DNA from: Acidobacteria bacterium UBA6911
Lineage (GTDB): Bacteria > Acidobacteriota > UBA6911
Assembly (NCBI GenBank): GCA_002451015.1
Contig: DKBB01000126.1
Coordinates: forward strand, 1-7,291
Reading direction: 5' to 3'
DNA: 7,291 bases
Part shown: piece after piece, positions 1 to 3,759 of the stretch
How positions within the stretch are numbered: the first letter of the stretch is position 1
Layout of the letters: every line of letters starts with the position of its first letter
Notes under the pieces: model-generated
Database searches by the model: none
What the model was told of the DNA's origin: nothing
The model's input: the letters and a program-made list of their open reading frames with translations, nothing else
Translations under genes and position numbers: made by a program

Positions 1-486
1 ACGTATCTCGGCAGAAACCGGTTCCTGATTTTTGACAACGGATCGGAGCGTCCGGAAGGGAACCGTTCCGCAGTGATCGAGGTGGATGCCAGAACCGGCA
101 GTATCGAATGGCAATATACCGCGCCGACATCCAACAGCTTCTATACGGCGCGGCAGGGAGGCGCCCAGCGGCTGCCCAATGGGAATACCTTCATCACCTC
201 ATCAAACAGCGGTCACCTGTTCGAGGTGACTCCGGACAAGGAAGTTGTCTGGGATTATGTCTGCCCGATCGTGGGTCAGGATGAGATACGCTGTTTCATG
301 GGAGGGAGCGGATTCGCTTTTAACATGATTCACCGGGCTTATCGATACGGGAAAGACTATCCGGGGCTTGAAGGCAAGGACCTCGGCAAGCGAACGCCGC
401 TGGCGAAAGAATGCCCGGAATTCTACAAGCTTTATAAAACCGATGTGAAGCCGCCGCCGAAGAAAAAAGCCCCGCCGAAACGGTAG
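1..486 (+). CDS. Arylsulfotransferase-like beta-propeller protein, C-terminal part
   Basis: The frame is open from the first base, so the N-terminus lies outside the window; 161 residues are visible, ending at TAG 484-486. The segment with GGAQRLPNGNTFITSS, then GHLFEVTP and VVWDYV, is the blade pattern of the bacterial arylsulfotransferase (ASST, aryl sulfate sulfotransferase) beta-propeller family. Known members move a sulfo group between phenolic compounds in the periplasm through a catalytic histidine. That residue cannot be placed here because most of the protein is missing, so activity is not shown. The segment FNMIHRAYRYGKDYPGL resembles the end of the partial gene at the right edge of the window (NMVYRAYRVPYGYIP), so both are probably the same family. 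The tail is rich in lysine and proline (PPPKKKAPPKR) and looks disordered. The gene converges on the minus-strand operon and ends at the hairpin at 514-542. Family assignment is fairly secure; substrate is unknown. Confidence 0.75.
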   Translation, partial: TYLGRNRFLIFDNGSERPEGNRSAVIEVDARTGSIEWQYTAPTSNSFYTARQGGAQRLPNGNTFITSSNSGHLFEVTPDKEVVWDYVCPIVGQDEIRCFMGGSGFAFNMIHRAYRYGKDYPGLEGKDLGKRTPLAKECPEFYKLYKTDVKPPPKKKAPPKR

Positions 487-513
487 GATTGAGTCGGGTA
501 TATTTGCATGCAG

Positions 514-542
514 GGGCGAACCTTGTGTTCGCCCTTTTTTTT
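514..542 (+). terminator. Rho-independent terminator of the arylsulfotransferase-like gene
   Basis: An 8-bp perfect stem GGGCGAAC (514-521) / GTTCGCCC (527-534) with a 5-base loop is followed at once by eight T (535-542). It lies 27 bases after the TAG stop of the plus-strand gene. Its T run overlaps the last bases of the convergent minus-strand DUF1573 gene (stop TAA at 541-543). On the minus strand no T run follows the stem, so it is a standard intrinsic terminator only for the plus strand. Confidence 0.9.
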
Positions 543-1260
543 ATTTTACGGTTCCGGAGAGAAGCCCGCTGTAGCCGTTTCCGATATCGTTCCTGGCGTC
601 GGAATAAATAACGATTCTTTCCAGGTATCTTCCCGGTTCATCGGGCTGTACTACAAGGTTTACCGTGTGCGTCTGTCCGGGGGCAATTTCGATTTTCCCC
701 GCATAGTATTCCGTTTCGGATTTCATGGAAACAATCCGGGATACCGTCAGGGGCGCATCGCCGTCGTTTTCAAGAACGATACGCACTTCGTTTTCTCTGT
801 TTAATGCCAGATCCCCGACCAGGGTCTTGCGCGGTTCCATACGGATAACCCCCATGGGGATCGGGTCCACGGTGCCGATCAATCGTATGACGCTTTCTTC
901 CGCGTCCTGAAGATCGCCTTCAAGGCCGCTGTACGGTCCCGTAAATATGCTGACCGACTTGTCGAATTTTCCGGGATACTTGAACGTTTTGTAATGAATA
1001 ACGAGGTCGGTGCTTTCCCCCGGCTCCAGATCGCGCTTCCCGAGCGCAACACTGGTGCAGGCTCAGCTGGCGACCGCGTTGGCGATCCTGAGGGGCTCGG
1101 TCCCTTTATTGGTAAGGACGACAGTCTTGATTACGGGCGGTCCTTCCTTAACCGTACCGAAGTCGATAGTGGACGCACTCAATTCGAGGTCGGCCGCCGG
1201 GCCTGCAACCGCAAAAAAGATAATTCCCAGAAAAGCTGTAGCAAAACGCATTTTCGTCAT
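541..1260 (-). CDS. DUF1573-family exported selenoprotein (in-frame TGA read as selenocysteine)
   Basis: Reading through one TGA at 1063-1065 gives one protein of 239 residues with Sec at position 66. The frame is open on both sides of the TGA, and both sides match DUF1573, a family of exported Ig-like beta-sandwich proteins of unclear role. Residues 1-22 look like a signal peptide (cleavage near GPAAD). Domain 1, about 24-130, starts with the typical STIDFGTVKEG and VVLTNKGTEPL segments and continues with LEPGESTDLVIHY and the KYPGKFDKSVSIFT strands. Domain 2, about 135-239, is a second, cysteine-free sandwich (LENDGDAPLTV, EIAPGQTHTVNLVV). The usual S-C-G-C-T motif is here S-U-A-C-T (65-69); Cys68 is the only cysteine, so a Sec-X-Cys selenenylsulfide is possible. 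ATG 1260 lies one base after the cytochrome stop, implying translational coupling; ATG 1251 is an alternative start. A naive annotation would split this into two fragments. A sequencing error or pseudogene is the alternative, but the SECIS-like hairpin and intact downstream frame argue against it. Confidence 0.85.
1020..1062 (-). promoter_or_regulatory. Putative bacterial SECIS hairpin
   Basis: On the minus strand, immediately after the TGA, CCAG (1055-1052) pairs with CTGG (1029-1026). GTT (1050-1048) pairs with GAT (1032-1030), using two G-U pairs. GCGCT (1047-1043) pairs with AGCGC (1037-1033). The single U at 1051 is bulged out, and the apical loop is CGGGA (1042-1038). Two further pairs, 1058-1023 and 1057-1024, are possible below an A-A mismatch. 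The loop begins 20 nt after the TGA and has G at its second position. This fits the known rule for bacterial SECIS elements (loop about 16-37 nt from UGA, a G in the first two loop bases), which SelB binds to deliver Sec-tRNA. The fold was judged by eye, without energy calculation. Confidence 0.75.
1063..1065 (-). other. Selenocysteine codon UGA
   Basis: This is codon 66 of the DUF1573 gene, flanked by AGC (Ser) and GCC TGC ACC (Ala-Cys-Thr). Family members usually carry cysteine here (S-C-G-C-T). Cysteine to selenocysteine exchange at a redox-motif position is the classic signature of a bacterial selenoprotein. Confidence 0.83.
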
Positions 1261-1261
1261 G

Positions 1262-1726
1262 TTACCCGCCGTGCACCAACAGGGACTTCTTCTCAAAGTC
1301 GAAATTCTTGTCCTGCCCTTCGGTATGGCATTTCCGGCAGACGTCTTCTCCGGTTTTGCCGACAATATCTTCGATACTGAGAGTTTCCGTGTGTTTTCTC
1401 CCGGGACCGTGGCAGGATTCGCACTGGACGTCCTTGAGTTCGGGAGTCAATTCCATGTCGATAAATCCGCCTTCTTCTTCATAAGCGACCACGTGGCATT
1501 GAATGCAGCCCGGATTTTCCTGTTTTTCTTCTCCCTGGGTTTTCAGGCTGTCGAACGCTCGGGCATGTGCCGTGGTTTTCCACCCCACCACCAGTTCTGC
1601 ATGGCATGTCTCGCAGGTCGTATAGCCGGTGTAGTCCCCGAATAATTCACCGTGCGCCGCCGTGGATCCCCACCCCAGAAGTAAAAGTGCGGAACAAAAA
1701 AAAGTGGTTAATTTCAGACCGGACAT
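1262..1726 (-). CDS. Exported tetraheme cytochrome c (c554/c-prime type)
   Basis: A 154-residue protein with an N-terminal signal peptide (residues 1-26, cleavage near STAAHG) and four CXXCH heme-binding motifs: CETCH 38-42, CIQCH 74-78, CESCH 102-106 and CRKCH 130-134. Other histidines (54, 112, 152) could be distal heme ligands. The segments around YTTCETCHAE, NPGCIQCHVVAY and VQCESCHGPG resemble the cytochrome c554/c-prime group of multiheme electron carriers. It should mature in the periplasm through the cytochrome c maturation machinery. The start ATG at 1726 has a strong Shine-Dalgarno AAAGGAGA (1740-1733), which overlaps the stop codon of the helix-hairpin-helix gene before it. The stop TAA (1262-1264) is one base from the ATG of the DUF1573 selenoprotein, so the two are likely made together, and the cytochrome is a natural candidate electron partner for the Sec-Cys pair. 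The partner idea is inference. Confidence 0.9.
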   Translation of the reverse strand: MSGLKLTTFFCSALLLLGWGSTAAHGELFGDYTGYTTCETCHAELVVGWKTTAHARAFDSLKTQGEEKQENPGCIQCHVVAYEEEGGFIDMELTPELKDVQCESCHGPGRKHTETLSIEDIVGKTGEDVCRKCHTEGQDKNFDFEKKSLLVHGG

Positions 1727-1738
1727 GGATCGTCTCCT

Positions 1739-2038
1739 TTAACAATTGCAATCATCGACGGATTCGATGAAAAGGTATTTCTTCAACTGGCGCAGAAGCT
1801 TGATGTCGATGCCAGGAATGTCCAGGAGTTCTTCCATATCGATATACTCGCCGTTTTCTTTCCTGAGCTCTATAATTTTTGCCGCCAGCCCCTTGTCCAG
1901 ACCGGGGATTTTGGCCAGTTCTTCCGCTGTTGCAGCGTTCAGGTTGAGTTTTTCGCCATCTTCGGCAAAAACTCCGCCGGCCAGGGTGCACAACAAGATG
2001 AATACTCCGAAGCAACCTGCGATTTTCTTTGCCTTCAT
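1739..2038 (-). CDS. Exported helix-hairpin-helix (ComEA-like) protein, second copy
   Basis: A 99-residue protein with a signal peptide (1-25, cleavage VFA|EDG) followed by a tandem helix-hairpin-helix domain: LNLNAATAEELAKIPGL (31-47) and EELLDIPGIDIKLLRQL (69-85). This is the fold of ComEA, which binds double-stranded DNA in the periplasm during DNA uptake, but no competence gene is nearby, so a DNA-uptake role is doubtful; the same fold can mediate other contacts. The C-terminus DDCNC carries two cysteines at the very end, which is unusual and could serve thiol chemistry or metal binding. ATG 2038 is preceded by AAGGAG (2050-2045), six bases away, just inside the end of the preceding gene. 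A related protein sits at 6729-7103 in the same operon, so this is one of a pair. Confidence 0.85.
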   Translation of the reverse strand: MKAKKIAGCFGVFILLCTLAGGVFAEDGEKLNLNAATAEELAKIPGLDKGLAAKIIELRKENGEYIDMEELLDIPGIDIKLLRQLKKYLFIESVDDCNC

Positions 2039-2050
2039 GTCAGACTCCTT

Positions 2051-2248
2051 TTACCAACCAAGATAATGATAACTGTAGAGGGCCAGCCAGACCAGAGCGG
2101 AAATTCCGTACGACACAATGGCGCCGATAACTTTCCTGCCGAAACCGGTTTCAGGGCGGTGTGCCTTAAAAAATCCTAGGTGTATGGCTCCACCACCCGA
2201 AAGAATCAACAGGAGCATTAGTAAAATAAATACAATAGTCATAAACAT
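2051..2248 (-). CDS. Small two-span membrane protein
   Basis: A 65-residue hydrophobic protein that I do not recognise as a named family. Residues 4-27 (FILLMLLLILSGGGAI core) and about 39-58 (VIGAIVSYGISALVWLAL) are probable membrane helices separated by a short charged loop (KAHRPETGFGRK). It ends in YHYLGW, and the even smaller membrane protein just upstream ends in QYLGWY, suggesting a shared contact or common origin. Starts are ATG 2248 or ATG 2242 (third codon); a weak GGGA Shine-Dalgarno stands seven bases before 2248. It sits between the transporter and the exported cytochrome genes, so it may be an accessory membrane subunit, which is inference only. Confidence 0.7.
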   Translation of the reverse strand: MFMTIVFILLMLLLILSGGGAIHLGFFKAHRPETGFGRKVIGAIVSYGISALVWLALYSYHYLGW

Positions 2249-2258
2249 AACAGATTCC

Positions 2259-2293
2259 CGTTCTCCGCTCAGGGTTCACCGTTCAAGGTTTAC
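2259..2293. repeat. Degenerate 7-bp tandem repeats
   Basis: Five heptamers run head to tail: CGTTCTC, CGCTCAG, GGTTCAC, CGTTCAA, GGTTTAC. They fill most of the 60-base gap between the two small membrane-protein genes. The 7-bp period matches the repeats at 3731-3751 and 6687-6728 although the sequence differs. Confidence 0.6.
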
Positions 2294-2308
2294 AACGCAT
2301 TTTAGGAT

Positions 2309-2458
2309 TTAATACCAGCCCAGGTATTGCGACAGGGTTAAGAGTGCCATGAGAATAACGGCCAGAAGCATGCCGCACCTATCCCGGTCTTTCTCTTCCC
2401 GGCCGGAATTGGCCATGAAGTCGAATCCCTGATCGTCCACGCGTTGGGATTTGCCCAT
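2309..2458 (-). CDS. 49-residue single-span membrane protein
   Basis: The protein reads MGKSQRVDDQGFDF, then a highly charged stretch (SGREEKDRDR), then one membrane helix (about residues 29-43, MLLAVILMALLTL) and the end SQYLGWY before TAA 2309-2311. ATG 2458 has a strong AGGAGAG Shine-Dalgarno (2470-2464) that overlaps the TAG stop of the transporter gene, which makes it a convincing real gene despite its size. The basic and acidic N-terminal part is probably cytoplasmic. The C-terminal YLGW is shared with the 65-residue protein that follows. I do not recognise a family. The position right behind the transporter suggests a small partner subunit. Confidence 0.75.
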   Translation of the reverse strand: MGKSQRVDDQGFDFMANSGREEKDRDRCGMLLAVILMALLTLSQYLGWY

Positions 2459-2468
2459 GCATTCTCTC

Positions 2469-3626
2469 CTAAATTTGTAAAAATCCGGCTTTAATACAGA
2501 CCGCTATAACCGCCAGGAGCAGTACAATCCGTATTACTCCCGTTGCAATCGTCAAAACGAATCCCCGAATGCCGACTGAAGCAATGTCCCTAAAAGAAAT
2601 GCTCAATCCGAGCGCGGCAGCAGCCAGCGAAAAATCCCATTGAACCATGTTGAAAACCGCCTGGTGCGCCGGTTCCTTGAACAGGTGCAGGCAGGCCAGA
2701 ATCCAGGCGAATACGAATACTCCCAGCCATAAAGGAAATGTATCGACTCCCCGGGTGGCCTGAATGTCCGGATCGTGCGGACGACGCAGTTTGCGCAGGA
2801 ACATGAATAGGAAAACATAAAGAAATCCCGCCGGCATGATTACGTGACGGCCTATATCGAACCACAGGGCGTACCGTCCGGCTTCATATCCGTATTCATA
2901 GGCTGCATATAAAGCCTGGTGCCCGTTTCCGACTCCAATGACAGAAGCGAGTCCGACATAGATTTGGGGTAGATCGAACAATCCGGCCAGCCAGGGGAGA
3001 AGCAGCATCGCAATGAAGCCGAATCCGATCACCCCGATCGATGCGTTCAGAACCTGGCCGCCTTTGGCTTTGATCAACGGCATAAGGATCACGCCCGCAT
3101 GAGGATCTCCGGTGGACAGGCTGCCGGCGATAATGGAAGCGTGCCGGTCGTCCACTTTGAACAGCCTGGCAAGCAGCAGAGTCGCCGAAGCGGTCAGGAA
3201 CATGAATCCCGCGCAGAGAGCAATAGGCCAGAATCCGAGTTTGAAGGCGTGCCCGAGCATGAAATGGGGCGCCAGCATTATAATGCCGAGCGGCATCAGC
3301 ATATGTATAGTGCTGAGCCCGCGCTTCCAGCAGTCCGGAACTCCGAAGATATTGCCGATAAGGAAGCCGAGCAGCAGGGGATTCCAGACAAAATTTGAAT
3401 TGAGGATCTGGAAAAACGGCTGGTGGTTCCATGGGCCGATCACCCCGTCCAGCCAGTGAAAAAGATTTTCAAGGGTAAACGGATTGGGCACTCCGGGGAG
3501 ATTGTTGCTGAAAATGGCAATGTAAAGCATTGCCAGGAGACCCGGCAAAACAGCCCTGAAGCCGTAAAGAGAACTCAAAAACGATTTCCTGGTCAGATCG
3601 TAATTCGTTGTCGCCGAAGCGGCCAT
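2469..3626 (-). CDS. YeiH/UPF0324-like membrane protein, putative sulfur-oxyanion exporter
   Basis: A 385-residue polytopic membrane protein with about ten hydrophobic segments (about 24-40, 82-95, 108-125, 130-154, 165-184, 194-216, 221-240, 260-278, 298-314, 331-345, 352-379). The overall layout, the segment around LARLFKVDDRHASIIAGSLS (152-171), the central glycine-rich VGLASVIGVGNGHQ (224-237) and the late LGLSISFRDIASVGIRGF (339-356) recall the YeiH/UPF0324 family, often annotated as putative sulfate exporters. The short family signatures are altered: the usual small-residue motif is replaced by SLSTGDPHAG (169-178), and histidines 121, 126, 162, 176 and 236 stand out. I chose ATG 3626 because AAGGA (3639-3635) lies eight bases upstream; a longer form from TTG 3656 (395 residues) lacks such a site. 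It follows the 991-residue protein after a 133-base gap and is followed tightly by two small membrane proteins. Family is likely; transported substrate is not established. Confidence 0.65.
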   Translation of the reverse strand: MAASATTNYDLTRKSFLSSLYGFRAVLPGLLAMLYIAIFSNNLPGVPNPFTLENLFHWLDGVIGPWNHQPFFQILNSNFVWNPLLLGFLIGNIFGVPDCWKRGLSTIHMLMPLGIIMLAPHFMLGHAFKLGFWPIALCAGFMFLTASATLLLARLFKVDDRHASIIAGSLSTGDPHAGVILMPLIKAKGGQVLNASIGVIGFGFIAMLLLPWLAGLFDLPQIYVGLASVIGVGNGHQALYAAYEYGYEAGRYALWFDIGRHVIMPAGFLYVFLFMFLRKLRRPHDPDIQATRGVDTFPLWLGVFVFAWILACLHLFKEPAHQAVFNMVQWDFSLAAAALGLSISFRDIASVGIRGFVLTIATGVIRIVLLLAVIAVCIKAGFLQI

Positions 3627-3759
3627 ATATTCATTCCTTAACTGCTTTATTTCCAATCGTCTGAACGGTCACAGGTCCATAGTCCAAAGCATACAAACCG
3701 TTAAAGGTCTGTGTAGGAGCTGGAACGCGTTTGTTGACGTTCGACCTTCGACTGTTTTT
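3627..3759 (-). other. 133-base gap inside the operon
   Basis: This is the longest gap between minus-strand genes. It contains the Shine-Dalgarno of the transporter (3639-3635) and, at its right side, a short run of 7-bp repeats. I see no strong stem-loop with a T run and no clear sigma-70 promoter, so neither termination nor an internal promoter is supported, though a weak one cannot be excluded. Confidence 0.5.
3731..3751. repeat. Degenerate 7-bp tandem repeats
   Basis: Three heptamers TTGTTGA, CGTTCGA and CCTTCGA lie head to tail just after the stop of the 991-residue protein gene. They have the same 7-bp period as the repeats at 2259-2293 and 6687-6728. Confidence 0.5.

Noticed and set aside
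514..542. Hairpin as a bidirectional terminator serving the minus-strand operon as well
   Set aside because: On the minus strand the stem is followed by CTGCATGC and no T run, so only plus-strand termination is supported.
1063..1065. In-frame TGA read as a nonsense mutation, making the DUF1573 gene a pseudogene
   Set aside because: The frame stays open and family-like for 173 more codons, the TGA hits the exact motif cysteine column, and a SECIS-like hairpin follows. Not fully excluded without reads.
1010..1645. Plus-strand open frame of 211 codons
   Set aside because: It is antisense to the tetraheme cytochrome and DUF1573 genes, has no recognisable domain and no good Shine-Dalgarno.
2259..2293. 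Short repeats as a CRISPR array
   Set aside because: The units are 7 bp, degenerate and directly adjacent, without spacers or cas genes.
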